Shown here: piece by piece, positions 26,847 to 36,154 of the stretch | Layout of the letters: every line of letters begins with the position of its first letter | Position numbering within the stretch: the stretch's first letter is position 1 | From: Phycisphaerales bacterium | GTDB taxonomy: Bacteria; Planctomycetota; Phycisphaerae; Phycisphaerales; SM1A02 | Assembly (NCBI GenBank): GCA_022446905.1 | Contig: JAKVBT010000005.1 | Coordinates: forward strand, 130,181 to 194,180 | DNA: 64,000 nucleotides | Direction: 5' to 3' | The notes under the pieces: model-generated | The model's input: the letters and a program-made list of their open reading frames with translations, nothing else | Database searches by the model: none | What the model was told of the DNA's origin: nothing | Made by a program: the position numbers and the translations under genes

Positions 26847-29144
26847 TCATGCAAGGGCGTATGCATCGACATCTACGGAAACGAATCGCTCACGAAATGC
26901 TCCTGCGTGCAGGCAGGCATGCAACCATGATTGCAGTGTGCCAGCGTCAGCACAGCTCAAGAGCGTTTCAAAACGATGGCGTCCCCGAAGCCTCGGATAG
27001 GTGCATGGGGCAGGTCCAGTGATCGTCACACCTGGAGGGGCAATCGCCTTGATCGCCTCGGTGACGCGGCCAATCAGGGCCTGCCCCTGGTCTAGGTCTG
27101 GGTGTTGCACCGTGACTCGGGCGAGCCGGGCTATTGGCGGGAGTGCTACTTGCTGCCGGAGTTGCAGTTCTTCGTCGGCAAACTGCTCATAGTGGCCGTT
27201 GATCGCCGCTCGAATTGGCGCCGCTGTGGGGTCGAGCGTCTGCACCAGTGCCAAGCCAACACTGGCGCCCCGGCCACAGCGGCCAGTGACTTGGCTAATC
27301 AGTTGGCAGGTGCGTTCGCTCGCTCTGAAGTCAGGAAGGTTTAGCGCGGTATCAGCATCGATCACGCCAACGAGTTGCACTGTGGGCACATCGAGCCCCT
27401 TGGCGATCATTTGAGTTCCCAGTAGAACTTGAATCTCACCACGTTGAAAGCGTCCAAGAACGTCATGGAAGTCTTGGGCCGATCCCATGGAGTCGGTGTC
27501 TACACGGCAGAGTGTCTTACCCCGCACCAGTGATGGGCAGATCTCGAGGACCTCATCCTCAACACGTTGTACGCCTGTGCCGAGCCGAGCCACGCCACTG
27601 CCACAGTCAGGACATTGGCGTGGGAGTCGGACTTCTGCTTGACAGTGATGGCAGCGCAGATAGCCACTGGTGGGAAGGTCACCTCGGCGGTGGTAGATCA
27701 TGGTGGCGTCGCATTGATCGCAGCGCATGACCCAGCCACACCGCTGTTGTCGACATGAAATCCAGGTTGCCCAGCCGCGGCGGTTGAGCAGAAGCAAGGC
27801 TTGCTTTTGCTGTTCGAGGGTGCGTCGCAGGGCGGTGCGCATCGGTGGGCTGATGGCGTGTGTGTATGCCATGCCCTCGCGTCGCTGCTGCGCCATGTCA
27901 ATGACGCGCACAGTTGGGACTTCCAGCCCCGGGGCCCGCTCCGGAAGCCGGTGCAAGGTTGCTTTAGAAGTCACGGTGGCGTTCTGCCAACTCTCGAGTG
28001 ATGGTGTGGCGCTGCCGAGCAGTACAGGGCACCCTGCCATCTGAGCCCGTCGAATGGCGACGTCGCGGCCGTGATAGCGGGGGGCGGAGTCCTGTTTGTA
28101 CGAACCATCATGTTCCTCGTCGACAATGATCAGGCCGAGTTGATCGGAAGTCATTGGGGCGAAGACCGCACTGCGGGCACCGAGGACGACACGGGCTTGG
28201 CCCTGCGCAATTGCAGACCAGTGCGCGTTTCGTGTGGCACCAGGCAGTGCTGAGTGCAATACAGCAACTTGTTCGTTTGGAAATCGTGCACTCAGGCGAG
28301 CGCCAGTCTGAGGCGTCAGTGAAATCTCGGGAACCAGCATGATCACAGACTTGCCTGCTCGAAGCACCGCTTCGATCAGTCGGATGTAGACCTCTGTCTT
28401 GCCCGATCCTGTGACGCCAAGCAGTAGGTGGGTTGAGAACCCACTGGTCAGTACACCTCCAACATCATCAATAATCGTTTGTTGGGCGGCAGTTGGTATA
28501 GGCGTTTCAGGGACCTCGAGTGCTTGGGCCGACCATCGATCATCAATTTCTGTGCGGCATTCCTGAATCAGGAGTCCATTATCAACCAACTTGTCAATCG
28601 GGCCAAACGTCTTGATGCCCGCGCGTGTTCGCAACACTCGACGCTCAATGGGGAGTGCTTCGGATGGGAGTGTGCGGAGGATGTCCAGCACGGCCCGTTG
28701 TGCTGGTCCCCGGGCAGTTTGCTCCTTGGCATCGGGGGCCAGATGAAGGAGTCTGCGTTCGACGGTGCCCGTGCCGCGTGTGACTGCTGCTGGGACCATG
28801 CCGCTGAGTGTGAGACCTGGCGCAGCAAGGTAGTAGTGCGCGATCCAGAGTCCCAGATTGATGAGATCTTCTGGAAGTTGTGGTCCCCCAGCACGGCGTA
28901 GGACAAATTTCCAGGTCTCCGGTAGTGGCTGTGGTGCTTCGGCCGCCAATCCGACCACCCAACCATTGGTTGGCGAGCCACGGCGGCCAAGTGGCACGAC
29001 GACCCGCTCGCCGAGTTGGAGATCAGCCAGTTCAGTTGGAATCGCCCAGGTCAGGCCACCACCGCCCACATCAATGGGGCGATCCACAGCCACCGTGGCC
29101 CACGCGGCGACAGGTTCTGGGAACAACTCTTGCACGGCCGGCAT
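26847..29144 (-). CDS. priA: Primosomal protein N' (replication restart helicase PriA)
   Basis: A 765-residue superfamily-2 DNA helicase that reloads the replisome at stalled forks. Order: N-terminal DNA-binding domain (about 10-110), Walker A GVTGSGKTEVY (about 245-255), DEEH box (about 345), a double zinc-binding insert (CDQCD, CHHC, CPDCGS), and C-terminal helicase motifs including QMIAKGLD. The size and zinc insert are as expected. It starts only 17 bp from the divergent carA start, so the two promoters must overlap the neighbouring coding sequences. Confidence 0.95.
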   Translation of the reverse strand: MPAVQELFPEPVAAWATVAVDRPIDVGGGGLTWAIPTELADLQLGERVVVPLGRRGSPTNGWVVGLAAEAPQPLPETWKFVLRRAGGPQLPEDLINLGLWIAHYYLAAPGLTLSGMVPAAVTRGTGTVERRLLHLAPDAKEQTARGPAQRAVLDILRTLPSEALPIERRVLRTRAGIKTFGPIDKLVDNGLLIQECRTEIDDRWSAQALEVPETPIPTAAQQTIIDDVGGVLTSGFSTHLLLGVTGSGKTEVYIRLIEAVLRAGKSVIMLVPEISLTPQTGARLSARFPNEQVAVLHSALPGATRNAHWSAIAQGQARVVLGARSAVFAPMTSDQLGLIIVDEEHDGSYKQDSAPRYHGRDVAIRRAQMAGCPVLLGSATPSLESWQNATVTSKATLHRLPERAPGLEVPTVRVIDMAQQRREGMAYTHAISPPMRTALRRTLEQQKQALLLLNRRGWATWISCRQQRCGWVMRCDQCDATMIYHRRGDLPTSGYLRCHHCQAEVRLPRQCPDCGSGVARLGTGVQRVEDEVLEICPSLVRGKTLCRVDTDSMGSAQDFHDVLGRFQRGEIQVLLGTQMIAKGLDVPTVQLVGVIDADTALNLPDFRASERTCQLISQVTGRCGRGASVGLALVQTLDPTAAPIRAAINGHYEQFADEELQLRQQVALPPIARLARVTVQHPDLDQGQALIGRVTEAIKAIAPPGVTITGPAPCTYPRLRGRHRFETLLSCADAGTLQSWLHACLHAGAFRERFVSVDVDAYALA

Positions 29145-29148
29145 TGTC

Positions 29149-29154
29149 TACACT
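29149..29154 (+). promoter_or_regulatory. Possible -10 element for leaderless carA mRNA
   Basis: TACACT is followed by seven bases and then the carA ATG; no SD is seen between them. With the normal 6-8 nt distance from -10 to +1, transcription would start at the start codon. No good -35 is present. Confidence 0.3.
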
Positions 29155-29161
29155 TCTGAAC

Positions 29162-30313
29162 ATGACGGCGCGATTGGCAAGACTGGTGCTCGAAGATGGT
29201 TCGATCTTTCGCGGTGGTGGATGGGGCTCGTCTGGCCGGCAAATTGGCGAGGTTGTCTTCTGCACAGCAATGACGGGCTATCAGGAAGCGTTGACTGATC
29301 CAAGTTATCGCGGGCAGATTTTGGTCTTGACCACTGCTCACGTGGGTAATTACGGCGTATGCGCGGATGATGTGGAGTCAGATTCTCCGCAGGTGGCGGG
29401 ATTTGTCGTGCATGAGGCTGCGCCGCTGCGGTCCAACTGCAGGGCTGATGAGGGCCTGCCCGAGTGGTTGGCACGGCACGGGATCCCTGCGCTCGATGGG
29501 GTGGATACACGGGCGTTGGTCTGTCGCCTTCGCAGTGGCGGGGCAATGCGGGGGGTTTTGGCTGTCGACGATGCGGCTAGTGATGAGGAATTGCATGCCT
29601 TAGTACAGGCCAGTCCTTCCATGTCAGGTCTGGATTTGGCTACGGAGGCCGGGGCAGGAGCTTCTGGTGAACGAACCGAGACGCTGGATGCGTTCTGGCC
29701 GGCACCACCTCTTGTGGATGGTCCGCCCTGTCAGGTGGTAGCCATTGATTGTGGAGCGAAACGAAACATCTACCGTCACTTGGTATCTGCGGGGTGTGCT
29801 GTGCGAGTTGTCCCGCCGACAGTCACGGCCACTGAGATTCGCGCCATGGAACCTGAAGGGGTATTTGTTTCAAACGGTCCTGGTGATCCTGCGGCAGTGG
29901 AGGGTCTTATCGAGACCCTGCGGGAGATTGCAGGAGAGGTGCCTACTTTTGGCATCTGCCTTGGGCATCAACTGCTGGCATTGGCCCTTGGGGCCAAGAC
30001 CTGGAAACTGCCCTTTGGTCATCGAGGAGCGAACCAGCCGGTTCGTGATGTGCAGCGAGGCCGAATCGCCATTACGAGCCAGAATCACGGCTTTTGTGTG
30101 GATGCAGACTCGTTGGAAGCCTGTGGGTGCACAGTGACGCATTGGCATCTCAATGATGGCACGGTCGCTGGGTTCCGCCATCAATCCAAACCAATCATGG
30201 GGGTCCAATTCCACCCCGAGGCCTCTCCGGGCCCGCATGAGGCTGCAGACCTCTTCGGCCAGTTCGTCGAATCGATGCATCTTGCCCGCTCGAATGCCGT
30301 TGCAGGCCGCTGA
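29162..30313 (+). CDS. carA: Carbamoyl-phosphate synthase small subunit
   Basis: A 383-residue glutamine amidotransferase subunit supplying ammonia for carbamoyl phosphate (arginine and pyrimidine synthesis). The N-terminal CPSase-small domain starts ARLVLEDGSIFRG and includes GEVVFCTAMTGYQE; the class I glutaminase domain has the nucleophile Cys in FGICLGHQ and the His/Glu pair in VQFHPEASPGP. The ORF-track start is 94 codons too early and antisense to priA. The large subunit gene carB is not adjacent and not in the window. Confidence 0.95.
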   Translation: MTARLARLVLEDGSIFRGGGWGSSGRQIGEVVFCTAMTGYQEALTDPSYRGQILVLTTAHVGNYGVCADDVESDSPQVAGFVVHEAAPLRSNCRADEGLPEWLARHGIPALDGVDTRALVCRLRSGGAMRGVLAVDDAASDEELHALVQASPSMSGLDLATEAGAGASGERTETLDAFWPAPPLVDGPPCQVVAIDCGAKRNIYRHLVSAGCAVRVVPPTVTATEIRAMEPEGVFVSNGPGDPAAVEGLIETLREIAGEVPTFGICLGHQLLALALGAKTWKLPFGHRGANQPVRDVQRGRIAITSQNHGFCVDADSLEACGCTVTHWHLNDGTVAGFRHQSKPIMGVQFHPEASPGPHEAADLFGQFVESMHLARSNAVAGR

Positions 30314-30328
30314 TCGGTCGTTTAGGGT
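30300..30328 (+). promoter_or_regulatory. Possible promoter of the secretin gene
   Basis: TTGCAG, 17 bp, then TAGGGT within TTTAGGGT. The same TTTAGGGT with a similarly spaced -35 (CTGACT) stands before the deiminase gene at 36155-36183. Transcription would give a leader of about 135 nt. Confidence 0.3.
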
Positions 30329-30470
30329 ATCGATCTCATAGTCCGCCATGCCCACAGGATGTGGCTTGGAGGGCATGAGCACACATGTCCATCGTTCGTG
30401 GACATCGTGGGGAATACCGCTGTTGTCTGTCATTGCAGGCATCAGCTTTGAGCGAGTGTGGAGAGCACTT

Positions 30471-33383
30471 ATGAATGGTCGCCTGATCAGGCGGAACGCA
30501 AGTTGGGTTCTTCTGTTGGTCTTCTGTGTTTCGCCCATGGCGATGCCAGTGCACGCCGCAGATGATGATGGCAGCGGATCGTCAAGTGAAGCGCAAGTTG
30601 ATCAGGCCACCGAGTTGGCCGCCAAAGTCAACGCGCTGATTCTGTCAGCTCGAAGGATGGAATCTCAGGCCCGTTGGCGTGACGCCGCCGACGAGTTTGC
30701 CCAAGCGCTCAAGCTCATGCCTGACAACGAAGCAGCCAAGCGTGGGTATCAGCAAGCCATGGCAATGCTTGACGATGGCTCGATGCTTTCAAACGCTCCG
30801 GCAAAGGGTGTTCTAAGTGTTCAACAGAGACTCGATGAACAGCGTCAACGTGCGCAACTTGAGTTTCAAGAGAGTTATCAGCGTGGCCAAGAGTTGCTCG
30901 GTCAGCAGGACTACGAGGGCGCACAATTAGCAGTGCTCTCGGCGCAGATCAAACTGCGGCAGGATCGTCAGTATTTGGATCAGGCTGAATTGGATGAGAT
31001 GTCACGGCAGGCAGAAGACCTGTTGTCGCTGATTCATGAGCGACGGATGGCTTGGGAGCAGGTCAAGGAAACCGCGGCCCGTCAGGAAGCAGTTTCAAGT
31101 CGCTTGAATCAGCAGTCCAAGCAGGATGCCGAGAAGGCACGCATCATCCGTGAGAACCTGATTCGGATTCAAGAACTCCAGAGAGAACTCCGCTATGAGG
31201 CGGCTCTCAAACACGTGGACCAGATCCTATTTGTTGATCCAATCAATCCAGCAGCGCTGGCGCTTCGCGATGTATTGCGTGCAAACATGATTTATCGCGA
31301 GTACAACGATGAGCAGCGTGAGAAGGAGTTTGGCTTCTCAAAGCAAACGCTGGAGATTCAGCAGTCACTCACGCTCCCTGGGAAAAATATTAGTGGTCCT
31401 GGCGATAAGTCAGTCAGTGGTCTCTTGACCTACCCATCTGACTGGCCAGCGATCACCCAGCGCCGACGAGGTAGCTGGCCTGAGCCGACATCTGCCCGCT
31501 TCTCGCTCCCGCAACGCGATCAGTTTGTACTTGAGAAGCTCAACTCAATTGATCTGCCCATTGACTTCCCTGAAACGACAACCTTTGAGCAGGCGCTTGA
31601 TTTTCTTGAACAGGTCTCTGACGTCAAGATCTATACCGATTGGAACGGACTCAAAGATCTGGGGATTACCCGCGAGAGCACCTTGCAGTTGAATCTTGCC
31701 GATCAGCGGCTGACGGTCGTCTTTGATCGCCTCATGGAGCAGGTTGGTGGGGAAGATGCGCATCCTCATTGGGACGTCCAGGATGGCATGCTCTTAGTCG
31801 CCACGAAGGAGGCGCTCCAAAAGCGGACCGTGCTCTGGGTCTACGACATTCGTGACCTCATCATGCCAATCCCAGACTACCTCGATCCGCCCAACCTGAA
31901 TCTCGGCGGCGGCGGCGGGGGGGGGGGCGGCGGTGCGGGCGGTGGCGGCGGTGGTGGCGGTGGCTTCGGCGGCGGCGGTAGCGGCGGCGGCATGGGCGGC
32001 GGCGGCGGTGGCGGTGGTGGCGGCAACCAAGGCGGCATCTATGGCGAGTTTGCTGAAGATGAAGGCGCTCTGCTTGAGACTTTGCTTGACCTGATTCGCC
32101 GGAATGTAGATCGTCCGAGTTGGGAGGTAGAAGGTGGCGATGTGGGGTACATCAGCTCCTTCAATCGCAACTTGGTGATCAAGCAAACCCAACAGAATCA
32201 TGTTGAGATCGGCCGTCTGCTGGAAATGCTGCGTGAAGCGCGGTCGGTCATGATCAGCGTCGAAGCACGCTTCTTGCGTGTGGAAACCGATTGGTTTGAG
32301 GAAATTGGCGTTGATTTGGATCTGTACTTCAGCACCAATAGTGCACTGCGTGACCAGGCAATGGGGCCCAATGGGGCAGACCCCAACGGCCGTCTGAGTG
32401 ACTTCTTTAATACCGATGGCACACTCAAGGATGCCTTGATCTACGGAACTATCAATCAGTTGGATGCCAATGGCAACCTCATTGCACCTGCCAACACAGT
32501 CAACTCTGGCGTGACGACTGGCTTTGCTGCTGGCGGGGCGATTGACTATTTGGTGAACAGGCCAAATGTCGGCCCAGTCATTCGCCAGACCAGTGGTTGG
32601 AGCCCTATTGGTGTCGTGAACAACAGTCTCAGTATGGTTGAGGGGATTGCCAAGGGTGGAGCGACTGGCTTTGGTCAGGACATCCTGAACTCCTATTCAC
32701 CGGCGATGTCTTTTGGGCTGCGATACTTGGATGACATTCAGGTTGATCTCCTCGTCAAGGCAACGCAGGCTGATGAACGCACCATCGAGTTGTCCGCGCC
32801 AAGATTGACCTTCTTCAATGGACAAAGTGCGTGGATTGCCATTACCGAGGCGGAGGCTTATGTACAGAGTCTGCAAGGTGTTGCTGGTGATGGCTCCGGA
32901 CTGTTTACGCCTGTGCCTGGCATTCTCAATACCGGCATCATGTTGTTCTTGAAAGGTGCAGCATCGGCGGATCGACGGTACGTCACACTCAATGTGAACT
33001 TCCAGAAATCGGAACTCAAGACCTTCAATTCTGGCTTTGCGACCGGTGCTGCTGGCGGCGGCTTTGGCGGCGGTGCGGATCCATTTGTCGGAATCATTGA
33101 TCTTCCAGCAGTCAATATTCAACAGTTGCGAGTGACCACATCGATTCCCGATCGTGGTACTGCGATGCTTGGTGGTCAGCGAACCACCGAAGAGTATGAG
33201 ACTGAGGCCGGCGTTCCCGTTCTGTCCAAGATTCCATATCTCAATCGGTTCTTCGCCAATCGCATCACAGCGACATCTGAGAGTTCGCTCTTGATTCTCC
33301 TCCGCCCGGAGATCATTCTCCAGCACGAGAGTGAGGAGCAGTTGTTCCTGTCCGAGAGTGCCAATCTTGGCATGGCTCGCTGA
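30471..33383 (+). CDS. Secretin (GspD/PilQ-type outer membrane channel) with polyglycine insert
   Basis: A 970-residue exported protein from ATG 30471, with GGAG seven bases upstream; the ORF-track start adds 41 residues. The signal peptide ends near PVHA (about 29). Residues about 40-300 are helical and repeat-rich with Gln-rich coiled coil (TPR-like pairs suggested by ARWRDAADEFAQALKLMPDN). About 360-465 resemble an N0/STN-type periplasmic domain; about 479-518 are almost pure glycine; the rest holds a short N-domain and the secretin domain, with VPVLSKIPYLNRFF and LLILLRPEII at the end. It would form the outer-membrane pore for a type II secretion or type IV pilus machine. No assembly ATPase is adjacent; prepilin genes lie 22 kb away. 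Confidence 0.87.
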   Translation: MNGRLIRRNASWVLLLVFCVSPMAMPVHAADDDGSGSSSEAQVDQATELAAKVNALILSARRMESQARWRDAADEFAQALKLMPDNEAAKRGYQQAMAMLDDGSMLSNAPAKGVLSVQQRLDEQRQRAQLEFQESYQRGQELLGQQDYEGAQLAVLSAQIKLRQDRQYLDQAELDEMSRQAEDLLSLIHERRMAWEQVKETAARQEAVSSRLNQQSKQDAEKARIIRENLIRIQELQRELRYEAALKHVDQILFVDPINPAALALRDVLRANMIYREYNDEQREKEFGFSKQTLEIQQSLTLPGKNISGPGDKSVSGLLTYPSDWPAITQRRRGSWPEPTSARFSLPQRDQFVLEKLNSIDLPIDFPETTTFEQALDFLEQVSDVKIYTDWNGLKDLGITRESTLQLNLADQRLTVVFDRLMEQVGGEDAHPHWDVQDGMLLVATKEALQKRTVLWVYDIRDLIMPIPDYLDPPNLNLGGGGGGGGGGAGGGGGGGGGFGGGGSGGGMGGGGGGGGGGNQGGIYGEFAEDEGALLETLLDLIRRNVDRPSWEVEGGDVGYISSFNRNLVIKQTQQNHVEIGRLLEMLREARSVMISVEARFLRVETDWFEEIGVDLDLYFSTNSALRDQAMGPNGADPNGRLSDFFNTDGTLKDALIYGTINQLDANGNLIAPANTVNSGVTTGFAAGGAIDYLVNRPNVGPVIRQTSGWSPIGVVNNSLSMVEGIAKGGATGFGQDILNSYSPAMSFGLRYLDDIQVDLLVKATQADERTIELSAPRLTFFNGQSAWIAITEAEAYVQSLQGVAGDGSGLFTPVPGILNTGIMLFLKGAASADRRYVTLNVNFQKSELKTFNSGFATGAAGGGFGGGADPFVGIIDLPAVNIQQLRVTTSIPDRGTAMLGGQRTTEEYETEAGVPVLSKIPYLNRFFANRITATSESSLLILLRPEIILQHESEEQLFLSESANLGMAR
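31905..32024 (+). repeat. Polyglycine-encoding GGN repeat with an 11-G homopolymer
   Basis: About 40 codons, nearly all GGC/GGT/GGG, encode residues 479-518 of the secretin. Bases 31917-31927 form an uninterrupted run of eleven G. Such tracts are prone to slipped-strand mispairing; a one-base change would shift the frame before the secretin channel domain. Confidence 0.9.
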
Positions 33384-33411
33384 CCGTCATCCCCTCAGGA
33401 GTTGACCCGGC

Positions 33412-33780
33412 ATGGCTGGATCGTCGCATATTCGATCTCGGACTTCAGATGGCATCATCGAAGCAGAATTGCTTGACCAGCACATTCTCGACGAAGTTGT
33501 GATTCGAGAGATTGGGCAGTCGCTTACAGATCTTGTGGATGCCGGTGGTGATTCCGTGGATGTGGTTGTGGACTTCTCTCAGGTCGCGCATCTCTCATCA
33601 TCAGCCTTGGGCATGCTCATCACACTGAATTCACGTGTGCAAGAGCGTGGTGGCCGGCTCATGCTGACTCATATCTCGGAACCCATTGGCGAGGTGTTTC
33701 GGATTACTCGTCTTGACCGGGTGTTGGAGATCCATGACACCGTTGTGGATGCTCGGGCGGAACTTCGTGGGGATTCTTGA
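33412..33780 (+). CDS. STAS-domain anti-sigma factor antagonist (RsbV/SpoIIAA-like)
   Basis: A 122-residue single STAS domain. The segment VVVDFSQVAHLSSSALGMLI (about 51-70) is the phosphorylation loop; by alignment with SpoIIAA the acceptor would be Ser 63, in a serine triplet. Unphosphorylated antagonists bind an HATPase anti-sigma kinase and release its target. The kinase-like partner follows immediately, overlapping or separated by only a few bases. No sigma factor or PP2C phosphatase gene adjoins, so the controlled target is unknown. Confidence 0.88.
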   Translation: MAGSSHIRSRTSDGIIEAELLDQHILDEVVIREIGQSLTDLVDAGGDSVDVVVDFSQVAHLSSSALGMLITLNSRVQERGGRLMLTHISEPIGEVFRITRLDRVLEIHDTVVDARAELRGDS

Positions 33781-33794
33781 AGGGGCCACCCCGC

Positions 33795-34262
33795 GTGGGA
33801 TCTGAATCGAACAGATCGATGAAGTGGCAACGATCCTGGCATGTGTCAGGTACACATCAGGCCTGTGGCAATATTGTGGCCGAGGTATGTCAGGCGATCG
33901 AGTCCCATGGGCATGCAGAGGTCGTCGTTTTTGCCGTTCGGCTGGCCTTGGAAGAAGCGTTGGCCAATGCCATTCGCCATGGGCATCAGGGTGATGAGTC
34001 GATGCAACTTGGCGTGGAGGCAGCGGTCGATGCGGAGTGCATCGACCTGATTGTCTGTGATGAGGGGCGTGGATTTGATCCGCATTGTGTGCCTGATCCA
34101 ACTCGGGATGAAAATCTCATGATTGCTTCAGGCAGAGGGCTGGCCCTGATGCGCGCATTTATGTCTGACGTCCATATCGATCCACCAGGAAACCGCATCG
34201 TCATGCGTTATGACATTCATTCGCCTCCGCCTCAGGCAGAGGGCGGTCACACCACCGTTTGA
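33795..34262 (+). CDS. HATPase anti-sigma factor / serine kinase (RsbW-like)
   Basis: About 155 residues forming one GHKL ATP-binding domain: N-box EEALANAIRHGH, G1 CDEGRGFD, and G2 GRGLALMRAF. This is the RsbW/SpoIIAB class, which phosphorylates a STAS antagonist and sequesters a sigma factor. The start is uncertain: a TTG overlaps the upstream stop, GTG 33795 has AAGGGG nine bases upstream and is preferred, and ATG 33819 is possible. The C-terminus has a short Pro-rich tail. Pairing with the preceding STAS gene defines a partner-switch module. Confidence 0.87.
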   Translation: MGSESNRSMKWQRSWHVSGTHQACGNIVAEVCQAIESHGHAEVVVFAVRLALEEALANAIRHGHQGDESMQLGVEAAVDAECIDLIVCDEGRGFDPHCVPDPTRDENLMIASGRGLALMRAFMSDVHIDPPGNRIVMRYDIHSPPPQAEGGHTTV

Positions 34263-34286
34263 ATCTGCGTTTCGGTAGGCAACTGC

Positions 34287-34292
34287 GATAGT
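34287..34292 (+). promoter_or_regulatory. Possible extended -10 for leaderless recQ mRNA
   Basis: TGC-GATAGT, closely like the rpsT extended -10 (TGC-GATACT), ends eight bases before the recQ ATG. There is no SD in between. No convincing -35. Confidence 0.3.
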
Positions 34293-34300
34293 CTGTGTCG

Positions 34301-36148
34301 ATGCACACCGCCACGGAAGGCACAGTTGCACATGGGCAATGCGTTCTTGGCGTGGTACGTCGCGTTTGGGGCTGGCCTGCCCTTCGTGAAGGACAGCAGG
34401 AAACCATTGGGGCCGCACTGGCACACCAAGACTCGCTTGTGGTTATGCCAACCGGAAGTGGCAAGTCTTTGTGCTATCAGGTTCCGCCGCTACTTGATCA
34501 ATCATTGACGGTGGTCGTATCGCCTTTGATTGCGCTGATGAAGGACCAAGTCGATGGCCTGCAAGCAGCGGGAGTGGCTGCTGGTGCCCTCTATGCCACT
34601 CAGGATCGGGCTGCGCAACAGCACATCTTTGGGCAACTGCGTGAGGGCACTTTGCGTTTGCTTTATGTCACCCCCGAGCGTTTGCTTCACCGATCTTTCG
34701 TCTGTCGATTGCAGGGATGGGGACCAACGCGTTTGGTGGTTGATGAGGCGCACTGCATTAGTCAATGGGGGCACGACTTTCGTCCGGAGTATCGTCGGCT
34801 GGCTGATCTGCGGTCATGGCTGCCAGATGCATCGTGGCATGCCTGTACTGCCACGGCCACCAAGCGTGTTCAGGGGGACATCATCGAGCAACTCGGACTC
34901 GAGGATCCATGGGTATATGTAGGGGCGTTTGACCGCCCAAATCTGACCTACCGCGTGATGCCACGGGCAGATGTCACCAGGCAAGTCTGTGGGGTACTCC
35001 AGCAATACCGAGGCCAAGCGGCCATCGTCTATTGCGCTACCCGTCGGCAGACCGAATCACTTGCCGCAACGCTTCGCAGTCGTGGCTGCGCGGCGCAGTC
35101 CTATCACGCGGGGCTTGAACCACATGCGCGGTCAAGGGTGCAAGAGTCGTTTGCGACAGAGCAGATCGATGTTGTGGTTGCGACGGTCGCCTTTGGCATG
35201 GGTATTGATCGATCGGATGTGCGGTGCATTGTCCACACCTCCATGCCAGACAGTCTTGAGCGTTATCAGCAAGAGACCGGTCGAGCTGGCCGTGATGGTC
35301 TGCCGGCTGAATGTGTGCTGTTCTACTCGGGTGGTGATGCTGTGCGATGGAATCAGCTTCAGCAAAGTGAAGATGCAGGCTCGATTGAGTTGTCACGTCG
35401 TCACATGGTTGATGCCATGCAGGCATTTTGTGGAGGGGCTGGGTGTCGACGCCAAGTATTGGCCAGCCACTTTGGACACGCAGTGCCGAGTAAGCCGTGT
35501 CATGCCTGCGATGTCTGTCTTGGCGAAGTTGAGTTCATGCCCGACGGCGACATTGTGGCCCAAAAAGTGCTGTCGGCTGTAGCTCGCACCGGTCAGCAAT
35601 ATGGACTCGGTTATGTGGTCGACGTGCTGCGTGGAACTGGAGCAGAGCGGGCCGCCACTCGTGGGCATGTGGGCCTCGCTGTCTTCGGTCTGCTTGGTCA
35701 TCATTCCAAGCAGGTTGTCACCCACATTGTTTGGCAGCTTGTGCATCAAGGTCTGTTAATCCGCGTAGGCCACGAGTACCCAGTGCTCCATCTGACAGAC
35801 CTAGGGTTAGCAGTCATGCGTGGTGTGCAATCGGTGTCCTTGTTTGCGCCACCGAGAAAGCCTCGGCAGATCACGGCAGCTGAGGCTGATTCCTGGGTGG
35901 GCGTCGATCGCGATCTTTATGAAGCACTCCGGGCACTGCGTCGTGGACTGGCTCAGGAACGCGGTGTGCCGGCATACGTCATTTTCGGTGATGGCACGCT
36001 GCGGTCCATGGCGACACACAAGCCTCCCACTCTGGCTGCCATGATGGAGATCAAGGGTGTGGGGGAGAAGAAACTGGAGATCTGGGGCGAACGCTTCCTC
36101 CATACCATTGGGCAATGGGTTCAATCTCAGGATTCAATCTCCGATTGA
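34301..36148 (+). CDS. recQ: ATP-dependent DNA helicase RecQ
   Basis: A 615-residue 3'-5' DNA helicase used in recombination repair. Motifs: Walker A MPTGSGKS (about 45-52), DEAH box VVDEAHCISQWGHDFRPEY with the aromatic-rich loop, and helicase motif VI QETGRAGRDG. A zinc-binding region (CRRQ...CHACDVC), winged-helix (RQC) domain and a C-terminal HRDC domain (about 525-600, ending GEKKLEIWGERFL) complete the full-length form. ATG 34301 is preferred over the GTG two codons before. Not obviously in an operon. Confidence 0.95.
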   Translation: MHTATEGTVAHGQCVLGVVRRVWGWPALREGQQETIGAALAHQDSLVVMPTGSGKSLCYQVPPLLDQSLTVVVSPLIALMKDQVDGLQAAGVAAGALYATQDRAAQQHIFGQLREGTLRLLYVTPERLLHRSFVCRLQGWGPTRLVVDEAHCISQWGHDFRPEYRRLADLRSWLPDASWHACTATATKRVQGDIIEQLGLEDPWVYVGAFDRPNLTYRVMPRADVTRQVCGVLQQYRGQAAIVYCATRRQTESLAATLRSRGCAAQSYHAGLEPHARSRVQESFATEQIDVVVATVAFGMGIDRSDVRCIVHTSMPDSLERYQQETGRAGRDGLPAECVLFYSGGDAVRWNQLQQSEDAGSIELSRRHMVDAMQAFCGGAGCRRQVLASHFGHAVPSKPCHACDVCLGEVEFMPDGDIVAQKVLSAVARTGQQYGLGYVVDVLRGTGAERAATRGHVGLAVFGLLGHHSKQVVTHIVWQLVHQGLLIRVGHEYPVLHLTDLGLAVMRGVQSVSLFAPPRKPRQITAAEADSWVGVDRDLYEALRALRRGLAQERGVPAYVIFGDGTLRSMATHKPPTLAAMMEIKGVGEKKLEIWGERFLHTIGQWVQSQDSISD

Positions 36149-36154
36149 GCGGTC

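Noticed and set aside
31794-32201. Minus-strand ORF rich in alanine and threonine
   Set aside because: It is the complement of the polyglycine tract of the secretin; the plus-strand frame has a signal peptide and conserved domains.
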